Assembly (NCBI GenBank): GCA_018260445.1
Contig: JAGLBE010000001.1
Location: forward strand, 168,872 to 216,386
Origin: Psychrobacter sp.
GTDB lineage: Bacteria > Pseudomonadota > Gammaproteobacteria > Pseudomonadales > Moraxellaceae
Direction of reading: 5' to 3'
Length of the DNA stretch: 47,515 nt
The stretch's first letter is position 1, and each line of letters starts with the position of its first letter. The notes beneath the pieces were generated by a model. The model saw only the letters and a list, made by a program, of their open reading frames with translations. It made no database searches and was not told the DNA's origin. Both the position numbers and the translations under genes were made by a program. This document shows positions 1-8,821 of this stretch, piece by piece.

Positions 1-276
1 GTTACTAGATAACCCTGTTATCGAATACCCTGCTTGCTGCAAATACTTTAAGGTCAAAGGATGCACCTCGCCCGCTGGCGCACTGCCCGCACTTTTGGCA
101 ATGAGTTTTGGTGCTATATTGGCACTAAATGTCTCTTGTGACGGTTTTTCTTGCTGATTATCTTGCTGATTGTCTAAACGGCTGTCTTGTCGGGCAAGCT
201 GATTGGTAATTGCTTCAGACAAGACACTACGGCATCGGTTGTGGGTACAAATATATAATATTTTTAAGGGCGTCAT
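1..276 (-). CDS. arsC: Arsenate reductase, low-molecular-weight phosphatase type (partial)
   Basis: The gene runs off the left edge, so only the first 92 residues are visible. It begins MTPLKILYICTHNRCRS, which contains the CX5R phosphate-binding loop (Cys10 to Arg16) of low-molecular-weight tyrosine phosphatases and thioredoxin-linked arsenate reductases. These enzymes reduce arsenate to arsenite in the cytoplasm, and the arsenite is then exported. The sense strand and position just downstream of arsB support the arsenate-reductase reading over a protein phosphatase. A polar stretch rich in Gln, Asn and Asp (about residues 35-52) follows the loop and looks like an insertion; family members are usually tighter here. 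The start is the ATG at 276, preceded by only a weak GGTGA-like ribosome site. The remaining catalytic residues lie outside the window. Confidence 0.85.
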   Translation of the reverse strand, partial: MTPLKILYICTHNRCRSVLSEAITNQLARQDSRLDNQQDNQQEKPSQETFSANIAPKLIAKSAGSAPAGEVHPLTLKYLQQAGYSITGLSSN

Positions 277-530
277 AAGGGTCACCAAGATAAATGTAAA
301 ATTAGGATGGTTGCGTAGGAATGCAGGTCATTTTAAAGCTGGTCATGCAAAAATTCGGCTCGTTATTCTTTTTGGCTAGTTGATCCTCTAGCTAGCAGCT
401 ATTTCTGGCTAGTTTTTTTGCTTAGGCTATTTTTCTAATCGCTTATGCTCGACGGTATTATTGCTACTATTGCCTATTGCCGATAAGGGTTACTGATTAA
501 CGGCGCTAAGGTCTAGAATAACCCCATTCG

Positions 531-1847
531 TTATTCACTTGCTCCACTTACTCCACTCACAATCGGCAACCATATCGCCAATGCCGTTAACGTGGCTGCC
601 AATACCGGAATCGTTAGGACAATGCCCACTTTAAAGTAATAACCCCAAGTGACGACAACATTTTTGCTGGCCAAGACATGCAGCCAAAGCAGCGTGGCAA
701 GCGAGCCAATTGGGGTAATTTTTGGCCCTAAATCACAGCCAATAACGTTGGCATATATCATGGCTTGCTGAATTATTGGCGATTGGTTGGTGTCGGCAAT
801 CGCTAGTGACTGTATTAGCACTGTAGGCATGTTGTTCATCACTGATGACAATCCTGCTGACATAAATCCTGTACCTAACGTCGCCGCCCATAACCCCTGT
901 TCGCCAAGCTGATTAAGCGCATGGGTTAAATACATCGTTAGCCCCTCATTTTTAAGCCCATATACTACCAAATACATGCCCAAAGAAAACACCACTACCT
1001 GCCATGGGGCGCCCTTTAGCACTTTGGCAACCGCCAATTTTTTGTTGACGATGGCGACCGTTAGCAAGATAGCAGCGCCTATCCCTGCAATCAAACTGAT
1101 GGGAATACCCATAGGCTCTAACACAAAAAAGCCAATCAGCAAGGCTACCAATACCAGCCAGCCTGTTTTAAACGTAGCGGCATCCTTTATGGCGGTAGTC
1201 GGCTTTGCCAGACAACTCACGTCATAGGACTGCGGGATGTCACGACGATAAAACAGGTACAAAACCATCAATGACGATAGCACAGCAACCAGATTGACGG
1301 GTAGCATCACTTGAGCGTAACGGTCAAACGCGATAGCAAAAAAATCTGCCGAAACAATATTAACTAAGTTTGAGATCACCAAAGGCAAGCTTGCGGTATC
1401 GGCAATAAATCCTGCTGCCATGATAAACGCCAGTGTGGTGGCCGCTGATACGCGCATCCTAATTAACATGGCAATAACAATCGGTGTTAAAATGAGGGCA
1501 GCGCCGTCATTGGCAAACAGGGCAGCAACGACGGCACCTAACAACACGATAAGCGTAAATAGGCGATTGGCACTACCCCCGCCCAAACGTGCCACATGCA
1601 AGGCTATCCATTCAAAAAAGCCGGCCTCATCGAGCAACAAACTAATAATAATAATGGCGATAAATGCAAACGTGGCGTTCCACACAATATCCCAAACAAT
1701 GGGAATATCGCTGATATGAATGACGCCAGTGACGAGCGCCAACAACGCCCCTACCGTCGCACTCACCCCGATGCCAAGTCCCCGCGGTTGCCAAATCACA
1801 AAAACCAAGGTCACGATAAAAATGATAATGGCGAGTAACATAATCAA
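531..1847 (-). CDS. arsB: Arsenite efflux transporter ArsB
   Basis: Inner-membrane arsenite/antimonite extruder of 438 residues. It is hydrophobic throughout, with about twelve predicted membrane spans, and is nearly collinear with Escherichia coli ArsB as I recall it: the N-terminal [11 protein letters not shown], the block [59 protein letters not shown] and the C-terminal [20 protein letters not shown] are all present. Length is normal for the family. It is transcribed leftward, away from arsR and toward arsC, and so forms the export half of a small arsenic cluster. Expression is expected to be controlled by ArsR from the shared spacer. The start could be either of two Met codons (M1 or M3); the difference is two residues. 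The 254 bases between arsB and arsC hold several GCTAG repeats and no gene. Confidence 0.95.
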   Translation of the reverse strand: MIMLLAIIIFIVTLVFVIWQPRGLGIGVSATVGALLALVTGVIHISDIPIVWDIVWNATFAFIAIIIISLLLDEAGFFEWIALHVARLGGGSANRLFTLIVLLGAVVAALFANDGAALILTPIVIAMLIRMRVSAATTLAFIMAAGFIADTASLPLVISNLVNIVSADFFAIAFDRYAQVMLPVNLVAVLSSLMVLYLFYRRDIPQSYDVSCLAKPTTAIKDAATFKTGWLVLVALLIGFFVLEPMGIPISLIAGIGAAILLTVAIVNKKLAVAKVLKGAPWQVVVFSLGMYLVVYGLKNEGLTMYLTHALNQLGEQGLWAATLGTGFMSAGLSSVMNNMPTVLIQSLAIADTNQSPIIQQAMIYANVIGCDLGPKITPIGSLATLLWLHVLASKNVVVTWGYYFKVGIVLTIPVLAATLTALAIWLPIVSGVSGASE

Positions 1848-1969
1848 TAGTCCACTTAGCTAAAAAAACACAAGAAGGCTTACCTAAATAGTGGTCATAC
1901 CATCAACAGCAAGAAGAAAACGTTATCTTAAAATCTGAGATTATCAGCACATTAGGGTGAAAGTAATTC

Positions 1970-2007
1970 TATAGAACATGGCTTTATAGAACATGGCTTT
2001 ATAGAAC
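1970..2007. repeat. 15-bp tandem repeat in the arsB-arsR spacer
   Basis: The unit TATAGAACATGGCTT occurs twice exactly and then partially (8 of 15 bases). It lies between the divergent arsB and arsR genes, closer to arsB, and could alter promoter spacing if copy number changes. Confidence 0.75.
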
Positions 2008-2042
2008 GTAACCTTGTATACCGTGACCTTTATCATGTACCT

Positions 2043-2064
2043 TATATTCGGATAAGTGAATATA
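2043..2064. promoter_or_regulatory. Candidate ArsR operator (inverted repeat)
   Basis: The inverted repeat TATATTC-N8-GAATATA lies about 40 bases upstream of the arsR start, in the divergent ars promoter region. ArsR-family repressors bind AT-rich dyads of roughly this size near their own promoters. The site was found by eye and the match to any particular ArsR consensus is untested. Confidence 0.4.
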
Positions 2065-2104
2065 ACACTCGTATCATACTTAATTATTTGGGATAAGTAA
2101 AACG

Positions 2105-2428
2105 ATGCAAACGTTAAAAGCCGTCTCTTTTTTTAAAGCTTTAGCGGACCCGACTCGCCTCAAACTGATGATACAATTGCGCGATGCCGGCGCCTCACTT
2201 TGCGTCTGTGATTTAACCCAGCAATTAGAGCAGCCGCAGCCCACTGTATCACGCCATTTAAGTCATTTAAGAAAAATGGGTCTGGTCACTTGCGAGCGCC
2301 GTGGCACTTGGGTGTGGTATGCCATTAACCCAAATTTGCCAGTTTGGTGCTTACAAATTATTCATGCCACACAGCTGACAGCGGATGACACGCTGCCTCT
2401 GCCTACTTTGCCTAAACACTGCTGCTAA
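2105..2428 (+). CDS. arsR: Arsenic-responsive ArsR/SmtB repressor
   Basis: Winged-helix repressor of 107 residues. The N-terminal FFKALADPTRLKLM is the usual first helix of the family. The segment LCVCDLTQQLEQPQPTVSRH holds the Cys-Val-Cys-Asp-Leu arsenite-sensing motif followed by the DNA-recognition helix. Arsenite binding to these cysteines releases the repressor from DNA. A pair of cysteines closes the protein (HCC). The start ATG at 2105 is preceded by GGATAAG, a reasonable ribosome site. The gene is divergent from arsB-arsC and probably represses both directions through the 257-base spacer, where a dyad at 2043-2064 is a plausible operator. Confidence 0.93.
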   Translation: MQTLKAVSFFKALADPTRLKLMIQLRDAGASLCVCDLTQQLEQPQPTVSRHLSHLRKMGLVTCERRGTWVWYAINPNLPVWCLQIIHATQLTADDTLPLPTLPKHCC

Positions 2429-2575
2429 CTCACTACTATGCAGTACAGTGCAATGACCACGCAATCATGCTGCCTCTTGTTAAGCTGCTATTTCGCTCAG
2501 AAATGCTTGAGCCAAAGATGACGTGCTAAACGCCACTCGCCTAATAACCCATTCGAACCAGCTGAAATCATCAAT

Positions 2576-2604
2576 CTGTCACTGAACCTTAACGTTTCTG
2601 TCAT
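2576..2604 (+). promoter_or_regulatory. Candidate Pho box upstream of the 5'-nucleotidase
   Basis: CTGTCAC (2576-2582) and CTGTCAT (2598-2604) lie 22 bases apart, which is two units of the 11-base spacing of PhoB half-sites. The middle heptamer (CCTTAAC) is poor. The position, about 120 bases upstream of a secreted phosphatase-type gene, fits phosphate-starvation control. Inference from sequence only. Confidence 0.35.
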
Positions 2605-2722
2605 CATAATTACCCATAGTGGAGGCTTGAATTTTTTTAATTCGCGCATATCCCTTCGCAATATTTTTAGTTGAATTATTGCGCAGCCTACTTCACCCTA
2701 AACGATAAGGTAAACCCTTTTG

Positions 2723-4744
2723 ATGACGACGCTTAATAATAATCTTAATACCAATCATGCATCACGCGCCTTAACCTCTAAAAAAACCGTGCTAAGCACG
2801 TTGCTTGTTGCGGCACTTGCCGTCATGAGTGGCTGTAACGAGGACGATAACAAGGGGTTGTTTACCCAGATAAATACCATCAACACCCAAATTGCGCAAA
2901 CCCAGCCGCCTATTACCCTGACCATCGCCCATGTTAACGACACCCACTCCCACTTAGAACCAGAGGGCACCCAGTCGTTTATGGTAGATAAGGTGTTGTA
3001 TCGCAGTAAACGTGGCGGCTATGCGCGCTTAAAAACGGTTTTTGATGAGTTACAGACACAGTATGGCAATGGCAGTGGCAATTTTTTAAAATTAAATGCA
3101 GGCGATGCCTTAACGGGTACCAGTTATTATAGTTTTTTCCAAGGCGATGCCGACGCCGATATGATGAATACCATCTGTTTTGATGCCTTCACCCTAGGCA
3201 ACCATGAGTTTGATGAAGGCGATGCCGGGCTTAAGCGCTTTTTAGACCGTTTGCATGGCAGCCAAAATAACCCCGCAAACTGCCAAACGCCAGTGGTGTC
3301 TGCCAATGTGATTCCCGCCATCGGCAGCCCCCTAGCGCCGAGCAAAGTGGACGACTACATTAAGCCTTACACCATTACCACCACCAAAGAGGGGGTTAAA
3401 GTGGGTATTGTTGGTATCGAAATTGCCACAAAAACCAAGTTGTCCTCCCGCCCACTTGCCAGCACCCAATTTCTTGACGAAATCAAAACCGCTCAAAGTA
3501 ATATCGATGCGTTAAAAGCGCAGGGTATTACGCATATTATTTTACTCACCCATTATACCTATGACAATGATAAAGCACTGGCAGCCGCCCTAAGTGGGGT
3601 GGATGTGATTATTGGCGGCGACTCGCACACCTTATTAGGCGATTTTAAACGTTATGGTCAATCTGCTACGGATAATTTTGGCTCGCAGGGTGCTTATCCG
3701 ACGGTATTGACCAACAAAGACGGCGATACGGTGTGTATAGGTCAAGCTTGGGAGTATACCAAAGCCGTAGGCCTGATGAACGTGCGCTTTAACGAAAAAG
3801 GCGCAGTAGACAGTTGCCGTGGTTCTGCGGTCATTCCGGTTGCCGAGACATTTGAGCGCTATGATGCTGTTACCAAGAAATATCTGCCTTTAGATACGCC
3901 GATGAATCAGACGTTGCTCGATAGCTTACGCGCAGGTAAAAAGGATTTATTAAGCAAAGATTTGATATTGCCTTTTGCTGAAAACGCTGCTGCGGCTAAC
4001 CTGTTAACCACTTATAGCAACCAGATAAACACTAAAATGGCGCAAAAAATTGGCACCGCGTCACAGCCGCTATGTTTGGTACGGGTGCCCGGCACAACCT
4101 ATTCGGCCACGGTTGCCGGTTGTGAGGACACCGCAAGTCAAGCCCGTGGTAGTGATATCGCTCAAGTGGTGGCAAAAGCCTTTTTAGATGGTGCACTGCG
4201 CGCCGACTTTGCACTACAAAATGCAGGCGGCGTGCGCGATTCAGTCGTCGAAGGGAATATCACCTATAATACCGCCTATACTATCTTGCCCTTTGGTAAT
4301 ACCTTGGTCAATCTGACTATCACCGGCGAGCAAGTGCGCAATACCCTAGAAGATGCTATTGCCAATCATTTAGACGGTGGCTCTGGCTCTGGCTCGCATC
4401 CTTATGCAGACGGATTGCGCTGGGACTTAGATATGACTCAAGCACGCGGCAAGCGCGTTTATAATCTGGAAGTTCGTGACCGTAAAACTGGGGTGTGGTC
4501 GCCACTCAACATGACCAAAACTTATGTTATGGTCACCAATGACTATATTGCAGAAGGCCGTGATGGCTATACGACTTTGGGCCCTATCTTTGCCGATAAA
4601 ACCAAGGTTGAAGACACCAAGCTGCTGTATACCCAATCGTTTATCGACTATGTTAAAAAAGTAGGCAACATCGCGCGGCCAGAGCGCAGCGATTATTCGC
4701 ATAAAAACGTGATTACTGCGAATGGCACCACGCTTGCCCCTTAA
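2723..4744 (+). CDS. Secreted 5'-nucleotidase (UshA/metallophosphoesterase family), lipoprotein
   Basis: Predicted to dephosphorylate nucleotides or related phosphate esters outside the cytoplasm. The 673-residue protein begins with a signal peptide ending in the lipobox-like MSGC (Cys38), so it is probably an outer-membrane or periplasmic lipoprotein. The metallophosphoesterase domain shows NDTHSH (residues 72-77), LNAGDALTGT, GNHE (159-162), LLTHYTYDND and GGDSHT, which carry the dinuclear metal ligands. The C-terminal 5'-nucleotidase domain (about residues 400-640) shows LQNAGGVRDSVVEG and ILPFGNTLVNLTITGEQVR. I chose the ATG at 2723; a TTG directly before it is a less likely start. AAGG at 2707-2710 can serve as the ribosome site. 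The gene is monocistronic, ends at a strong terminator, and has a possible Pho box upstream. The exact substrate is not decided by the sequence. Confidence 0.88.
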   Translation: MTTLNNNLNTNHASRALTSKKTVLSTLLVAALAVMSGCNEDDNKGLFTQINTINTQIAQTQPPITLTIAHVNDTHSHLEPEGTQSFMVDKVLYRSKRGGYARLKTVFDELQTQYGNGSGNFLKLNAGDALTGTSYYSFFQGDADADMMNTICFDAFTLGNHEFDEGDAGLKRFLDRLHGSQNNPANCQTPVVSANVIPAIGSPLAPSKVDDYIKPYTITTTKEGVKVGIVGIEIATKTKLSSRPLASTQFLDEIKTAQSNIDALKAQGITHIILLTHYTYDNDKALAAALSGVDVIIGGDSHTLLGDFKRYGQSATDNFGSQGAYPTVLTNKDGDTVCIGQAWEYTKAVGLMNVRFNEKGAVDSCRGSAVIPVAETFERYDAVTKKYLPLDTPMNQTLLDSLRAGKKDLLSKDLILPFAENAAAANLLTTYSNQINTKMAQKIGTASQPLCLVRVPGTTYSATVAGCEDTASQARGSDIAQVVAKAFLDGALRADFALQNAGGVRDSVVEGNITYNTAYTILPFGNTLVNLTITGEQVRNTLEDAIANHLDGGSGSGSHPYADGLRWDLDMTQARGKRVYNLEVRDRKTGVWSPLNMTKTYVMVTNDYIAEGRDGYTTLGPIFADKTKVEDTKLLYTQSFIDYVKKVGNIARPERSDYSHKNVITANGTTLAP

Positions 4745-4842
4745 GTATAGTCAGCTTTAAGGTTAGTTCTGTCTTGTTTTGTTTTGTTTAGCTAAGCTTA
4801 ACATAACCCAAGCTAACAACCCGTGTACCGCCAATCTGGAAT

Positions 4843-4876
4843 AAAAAAAAGACCTTAACTATAAGGTCTTTTTTGT
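4843..4876. terminator. Bidirectional rho-independent terminator
   Basis: The stem AAGACCTTA / TAAGGTCTT (4849-4870) is flanked by an A-run on the left and a T-run on the right. It can therefore end both the nucleotidase transcript and the convergent BLUF-gene transcript. Confidence 0.85.
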
Positions 4877-4940
4877 GTGGTGTGTATCCTTGTGGTCCGA
4901 TTGGCGCAAAGACCAACGTTAAGCTTGCGGTATGCCTATC

Positions 4941-5630
4941 TCATGCCAGCAGAAACATTAATACGATTATCAACACCATCAATATAGAAATAACCAATAA
5001 CGGCTGTTTGCTCATTGCCATGGTGATATATGCCATAAGACGTGACGTGGTGGACGCCGTCATTGGGTCATTTGACTGCGCACGGCGGCGAGGGCCATAA
5101 GGATTATACGCAATGTCTTGATTAGCTTGATTAGGTAGATAAGAAATATCCTGATTATTATACTTTTGTATGGTTTTTATAAAATAATCTGTATACCAAA
5201 TCGGCCAATCCGTAGGTTTAAAGGGCAGATACTGCTGTAGCTGCGAGGCTATAAAATTATCAGCAAAAGAGACGTCATCTAGATTTAAACAACATCTATG
5301 CCACTCTATAAAACCGCAACGTGGTATCGGTTCGGACAGTATTACTTGCACGCTTTTATGCCGTTTATCCGCAAATATTTTGACCATCAACGTCAATAGG
5401 CTTTTTTTCATGCCTTCTAAGCACTGGAAAAAATAGTTACCCCCTTTGCAGGAAAACCCCTTAATATCATTGCTTTGATTAAACGTACAATAGTCTTGAT
5501 ACACCTGCTCTGCCCAAATGTTTTTGCTTATTTTGCGGGCTTTGTGACTGACACAAACCAAGCGCACCAATGCATCCGCCTCTATGGCATCTAAGTTTTT
5601 TTCTATGGCATGATAATTTGACAATGACAT
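4941..5630 (-). CDS. Degenerate BLUF-domain protein with a C-terminal membrane anchor
   Basis: Residues 20-113 align by eye with BLUF (blue-light, flavin-binding) domains such as AppA and YcgF: LVRLVCVSH, NQSNDIKGFS, YFFQCLEG and DKRHKSVQVILSEPI. The flavin-contacting Asn (Asn51) and Gln (Gln69) and the conserved Trp (Trp110) are present. The photoactive tyrosine of strand 1 is replaced by cysteine (Cys26), a change that needs one base (TAT to TGT). Normal BLUF signalling uses that tyrosine, so this protein may bind flavin without the usual photocycle. No enzymatic output domain follows. A linker of about 90 residues leads to a hydrophobic C-terminal helix (about residues 208-229) with no residues after it, which suggests a tail-anchored membrane protein. 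Several extra cysteines lie in the domain (61, 70, 105, 113, 114). Function unknown. Confidence 0.75.
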   Translation of the reverse strand: MSLSNYHAIEKNLDAIEADALVRLVCVSHKARKISKNIWAEQVYQDYCTFNQSNDIKGFSCKGGNYFFQCLEGMKKSLLTLMVKIFADKRHKSVQVILSEPIPRCGFIEWHRCCLNLDDVSFADNFIASQLQQYLPFKPTDWPIWYTDYFIKTIQKYNNQDISYLPNQANQDIAYNPYGPRRRAQSNDPMTASTTSRLMAYITMAMSKQPLLVISILMVLIIVLMFLLA

Positions 5631-6464
5631 ACTTAAAACTCGACTAAGGATATTTTGTTTGCGTAAAAGTGTTGATTGAGCGTATCGGCGTCGTCATCAA
5701 GATGTTTTATAGCCTGTTTTTACGGTCTGTTTTTACGATCTACACTCTAAAAATTACCGCTCATTTTAAAGATGCAAAGGTGTAAAATGGCAGTGAACCA
5801 TCTGTCTATAGCAATCTGCCTATTCTAGATACTCTATACTCTATACTCTATACCAACTCCCACTTTGCCCAAATATCACCGCCTCTCCTAAAGACCAGCT
5901 CACAAATACCGACAAAAGTTTATATAAAATATTATCAAGATATTGTTCACTTAACAAGCTATGATGCTTTTGCTATGGGATAATATGGGGCAACACATCG
6001 GTAGTCACCCTTGTTTTAGCTAGGCACGGCCTCAATATCCGCAATAACTACCCATAGATAGCACGCATAGATAGCACACATAGATAGCACGCATAGATAG
6101 CACGCATAGATTGCACATAGATAGCACATAGATAGCACATAGATTGGACATCAATTGGGCAAGCAAGACAGTGTGCCACCCTAACTAAGTCTAAGCTTAA
6201 CTCTATGCAAACAATGGATAAGTATATGTCTTATTTGCATTTATAATTTCACCCATTGACGGTTACTATGCCACCTGTGAATACGCTAAGCGTGATTAAA
6301 TGATGTGCTGTTAGACTTGCATATTATCGCAATATCTGTGCTATTTGTCCTAATTGTGTAAAATTTTGTTACTATTTATTGAACTTATTTTTACTCGTTT
6401 ATTTATCCAAATTCTAACGTTTTTTAATCATTTTTTACTGTCAATAGTCAATCAAGGCTACCTT
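5631..6464. other. Long gene-free spacer upstream of cysI
   Basis: About 830 bases without a convincing gene. It contains a short ACTCTAT repeat (three copies from 5831), the composite tandem array at 6053-6146, and an AT-rich stretch before cysI that must carry the cysI promoter. A leftward promoter for the BLUF gene is expected near 5640-5700. I see no clear CysB site or RNA gene. Confidence 0.6.
6053..6146. repeat. Composite tandem array with 13-bp and 11-bp units
   Basis: Units of the form CATAGATAGCACG (13 bp, four copies with one base variant) pass directly into units of the form CATAGATAGCA (11 bp, four copies with small variants). Each unit starts CATAGAT. The shift in period inside one array suggests stepwise slippage or unequal exchange. 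It lies about 320 bases before the cysI start. Confidence 0.85.
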
Positions 6465-8147
6465 ATGTATCGATATACCCAAACCGACCAAGCTTTAGTA
6501 GATGAGCGCGTGGAGCAGTTTCGTGACCAAACACGCCGCTACTTGTCCGGCACCTTAAGTGAAGAGCAATATCTGCCGCTACGTTTACAAAATGGCTTAT
6601 ATATCCAGCGTCATGCGCCGATGCTGCGAATTGCTATTCCTTATGGGTTATTGGCCAGTTATCAGCTGCGCAAGGTTGCCGCCATCACCCGTCATTACGA
6701 CAAGGATTTTGGTCACTTTACAACCCGTACCAATATTCAACTCAATTGGCCAAAACTTGAGGAGGTGCCGGACATTTTGGCAGAGCTAGCAAGCGTACAA
6801 ATGCATGCCATTCAAACCTCTGGCAATTGTATCCGCAACACCACAACCGACCCCTATGCGGGCGTGAATGTGAACGAGATAGAAGACCCTCGCCCTTATT
6901 GCGAAATTATTCGTCAGTGGTCTACCTTTCATCCAGAATTTGCCTTTTTACCCCGCAAGTTTAAAATTGCTGTGATTGGTAGCGTGGATGACCGTGCCGC
7001 GACCCAAGTGCATGATATTGGGTTGCATCTTATTCAAAATGCCGAGGGTGAGACGGGTTTTGAAGTCATCGTTGGCGGTGGCCTTGGCCGCACCCCGGTG
7101 ATTGGTAAAACCATACGCGATTTTTTACCACGCCAACATCTGCTCAGTTATTTAGATGCCATTTTACGCATTTATAATTTGCATGGTCGACGTGACAACA
7201 AGTACAAAGCGCGTATTAAGATTTTAGTTGACAGCATGGGCGCCCGTGACTTTGCTAAATTGGTTGAAGCAGAGTGGGAGGCTCATTGTAAAGATGGCGC
7301 TTTAACCTTAAGCGATGACCATATTGCCACAGCAAAAAGCTATTTTACTGATTTTGATTACGAACAAATAGATACACTAGACAGCCAAAGCCAATTAAAT
7401 GCGCAACTGCAAGATAAGGCATTTGCCGATTGGTATGCCCATAACACCGTCGCGCATAAAGTAGCGGGATATCGTGCGGTTATTATTTCACTCAAGGCCG
7501 GCTTGGTCGATGGTACATACGTACCAGCAGGCGATATCACCGCTGATCAAATGGATGCCCTAGCCGATTTGGTTGACCAGTACAGCTTTGGCGAATTACG
7601 GGCAACACTGCAGCAAAATTTAGTGTTCTCTGATGTTAAACAAACCGATTTGTATGCCTTATGGCAAGCGTTAACCAAATTAAACCTTGCGCGTCCCAAT
7701 ATTGGTACTTTGACCGATATGATTGTCTGCCCTGGCTTTGATTTGTGCTCGCTGGCCAATGCGACGACCTATAATATTGCCGAACAGATTGAAAAACATT
7801 TTGACGACTTAGATTATCTATATGATTTGGGTGATATCCAATTGAATATGTCAGGTTGTATGAATGCCTGCGCCCATCATCACGTTGGCGATATCGGTAT
7901 TTTGGGAGTGGATAAAAAAGGTGAGCATTGGTATCAAATTAGCTTAGGCGGTAGCTCAAAGCAAGACGCGCGGCTTGGTAAAATTTTGGGCCGTGCCGTC
8001 GCTGCCGACCAAGTGGCGACCACGCTGCAAACCATTTTGGATGTCTATACCCAAGCGAGAAGCAGCGAGGCGGATACTTATGAGACGTTTGCTCAATTCA
8101 TCGAACGGGTGGGCATTGACCCCTTTAAGGAGGCCGTCTATGGCTAA
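6465..8147 (+). CDS. cysI: Sulfite (or nitrite) reductase hemoprotein subunit
   Basis: Reduces sulfite to sulfide in the cytoplasm with siroheme and a 4Fe-4S cluster. The cluster ligands are visible as C-x5-C (Cys422, Cys428 in VCPGFDLCSLA) and C-x3-C (Cys465, Cys469 in NMSGCMNACAHHH), the signature of the sulfite/nitrite reductase family. Residues 1-300 show the repeated ferredoxin-like and siroheme folds, including FTTRTNIQLNW. I place the start at the ATG at 6465 (560 residues), preceded by AAGG at 6454-6457; the frame is open upstream to a TTG but that part is a hydrophobic translation of spacer DNA. The gene overlaps the DUF934 gene by 8 bases, as in the pair known from pseudomonads. No flavoprotein cysJ is nearby, so electrons probably come from ferredoxin or another donor. 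Sulfite rather than nitrite is favoured by the cysH and DUF934 context. Confidence 0.9.
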   Translation: MYRYTQTDQALVDERVEQFRDQTRRYLSGTLSEEQYLPLRLQNGLYIQRHAPMLRIAIPYGLLASYQLRKVAAITRHYDKDFGHFTTRTNIQLNWPKLEEVPDILAELASVQMHAIQTSGNCIRNTTTDPYAGVNVNEIEDPRPYCEIIRQWSTFHPEFAFLPRKFKIAVIGSVDDRAATQVHDIGLHLIQNAEGETGFEVIVGGGLGRTPVIGKTIRDFLPRQHLLSYLDAILRIYNLHGRRDNKYKARIKILVDSMGARDFAKLVEAEWEAHCKDGALTLSDDHIATAKSYFTDFDYEQIDTLDSQSQLNAQLQDKAFADWYAHNTVAHKVAGYRAVIISLKAGLVDGTYVPAGDITADQMDALADLVDQYSFGELRATLQQNLVFSDVKQTDLYALWQALTKLNLARPNIGTLTDMIVCPGFDLCSLANATTYNIAEQIEKHFDDLDYLYDLGDIQLNMSGCMNACAHHHVGDIGILGVDKKGEHWYQISLGGSSKQDARLGKILGRAVAADQVATTLQTILDVYTQARSSEADTYETFAQFIERVGIDPFKEAVYG

Positions 8148-8736
8148 TCACACGTTATTTGACGCCAAAGCGGTCAATATTACCGACCACGACACTTGGC
8201 ATGCGCTTAGCCTGGCGCAGTTACCTGACGGCATTGCCATCCATGAAATAACGCTGAGCGAATTGCTGCATAAAGATGAAAAGATGGACGTCATCTTACC
8301 GCTCACGGATGTGTTAGCACCTACTGGCTTATTAACCGAGGTTTTAACCTTAATCGAGCAGCGCAGTAGCCGCATCGGGGTATGGTGTGATACCCGCATT
8401 GCAGAGCCGCAACTAGACGCCTTATTAACCGCCACCAATGATAAAGACCGCACCTTGTTACATGCGCTCGATTTGGTTGTTTTTTATATGCCGCTGTTTG
8501 TGGATGGGCGCAGTTTTAGCCAAGCCAAATATTTACGTTTGCAAGGCTATAGGGGCGAGATACGCCTGGCTGGAGCCTTTGGTCAGGATCAAATTGCTTA
8601 TTTGCTGCGTGCGGGTGTCGATAGCTTTAGTATGCATAACGACCATATTAGCGATAGCTTAGCTCAGGCATTTAGCGCTTTGCCATCGGCTTATAGTGGC
8701 GACAATGTCAATGCACTGCCGATGTTTAAAGCTTAA
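8140..8736 (+). CDS. DUF934 protein linked to sulfite reduction
   Basis: A 198-residue protein that overlaps the end of cysI by 8 bases (ATGGCTAA), so the two are translationally coupled. The ATG at 8140 has an excellent ribosome site, AAGGAGG at 8127-8133. The sequence matches the DUF934 family by its C-terminal core (LRLQGYRGEIRLAGAFGQDQ and the LLRAGVDSF block), which is regularly found next to this ferredoxin-type cysI. Its biochemical role is not established; it is usually described as probably involved in sulfite reduction. No membrane segment, signal peptide or cofactor motif is evident. Confidence 0.88.
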   Translation: MANHTLFDAKAVNITDHDTWHALSLAQLPDGIAIHEITLSELLHKDEKMDVILPLTDVLAPTGLLTEVLTLIEQRSSRIGVWCDTRIAEPQLDALLTATNDKDRTLLHALDLVVFYMPLFVDGRSFSQAKYLRLQGYRGEIRLAGAFGQDQIAYLLRAGVDSFSMHNDHISDSLAQAFSALPSAYSGDNVNALPMFKA

Positions 8737-8821
8737 TCGCTTATGTCATACGCTAAGTTGTCGTTTTTGCGTGTTCGCTTGAGCATTCAATTTATTTATA
8801 GTTATAGGTTATAGGAATGTT

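Noticed and set aside
390-420. GCTAG hairpin with T-run between arsC and arsB
   Set aside because: Its T-run faces the plus strand, where no gene ends, so it is not listed as a terminator for the leftward ars genes.
6354-6464. N-terminal extension of CysI with a hydrophobic leader
   Set aside because: It needs a TTG start, has no ribosome site, and CysI is cytoplasmic; the ATG at 6465 has AAGG at the right distance.
7975-8139. N-terminal extension of the DUF934 protein inside cysI
   Set aside because: It is the out-of-frame translation of cysI; the ATG at 8140 has an AAGGAGG ribosome site.
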